Below, one piece after another: positions 47,006 to 47,077 of a DNA stretch of 47,077 nt; the first letter of the stretch is position 1; each line of letters opens with the position of its first letter. Position numbers and translations under genes: made by a program. The stretch comes from an uncultured Shewanella sp. Lineage in GTDB: Bacteria > Pseudomonadota > Gammaproteobacteria > Enterobacterales > Shewanellaceae. The stretch covers positions 1 to 47,077 of the forward strand of contig CANNEE010000023.1 of NCBI GenBank assembly GCA_947503555.1, given 5' to 3'. The notes beneath the pieces were generated by a model. That model was not told the DNA's origin. It saw nothing but the letters and a program-made list of their open reading frames with translations, and ran no database searches.

Positions 47006-47077
<72 letters not shown>

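Overview
The window is chromosomal DNA of a marine gammaproteobacterium, most probably a Shewanella species. The evidence is protein-level similarity throughout, a napEDABC periplasmic nitrate reductase operon in the Shewanella arrangement, a TIGR03503 family protein next to dnaQ, a DUF3466 protein with a GlyGly-CTERM-like tail, moderate GC content, and gene blocks that keep the Escherichia coli order. I see no prophage, complete insertion sequence, CRISPR array or replication origin.

Layout. (1) 1-6440 is the block tRNA-Asp, TIGR03503, dnaQ, rnhA, yafS, gloB, mltD, collinear with E. coli aspV-dnaQ-rnhA-yafS-gloB-mltD. (2) 6611-8161 encodes an Aer-type PAS chemoreceptor. (3) 8633-12739 is the nap operon, including napE, with NarP-like and FNR-like sites upstream. 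(4) 13101-19137 carries hrpA with its terminator, a 217-bp palindromic repeat, a CBS-pair protein and an isoaspartyl peptidase. (5) 19269-25307 is tamA-tamB, followed by convergent rplY. (6) 25785-29184 has two small unknown ORFs, the cell-wall genes mepK and ldtD (ycbK/ycbB), and an unusual HU-like protein. (7) 29392-33256 is the uvrY-uvrC-pgsA-tRNA(Gly,Cys,Leu) block, again in E. coli order, with a decayed tRNA-Leu copy behind the live one. (8) 33524-37485 is an accessory segment bracketed by two identical 154-bp copies of tRNA-Ser(UGA) with its terminator. Inside are a MerR-methyltransferase fusion with its own 19-bp-spaced promoter, a GNAT acetyltransferase, an NTF2-like protein and a small lipoprotein. 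(9) 37718-40335 is lonH-fabA-rmf, again as in E. coli. (10) 40533-46760 is rlmKL, a glutaredoxin-like gene, uup and DUF3466. The window ends inside an initiator tRNA gene.

Functionally most of it is housekeeping: replication fidelity, R-loop removal, methylglyoxal detoxification, murein remodelling, outer-membrane biogenesis, nucleotide excision repair, phospholipid synthesis, ribosome hibernation and rRNA modification. The most interesting part is segment 8. Its self-regulated MerR-methyltransferase and co-transcribed acetyltransferase look like an inducible small-molecule modification or detoxification pair, and it lies between duplicated tRNA genes that could recombine.
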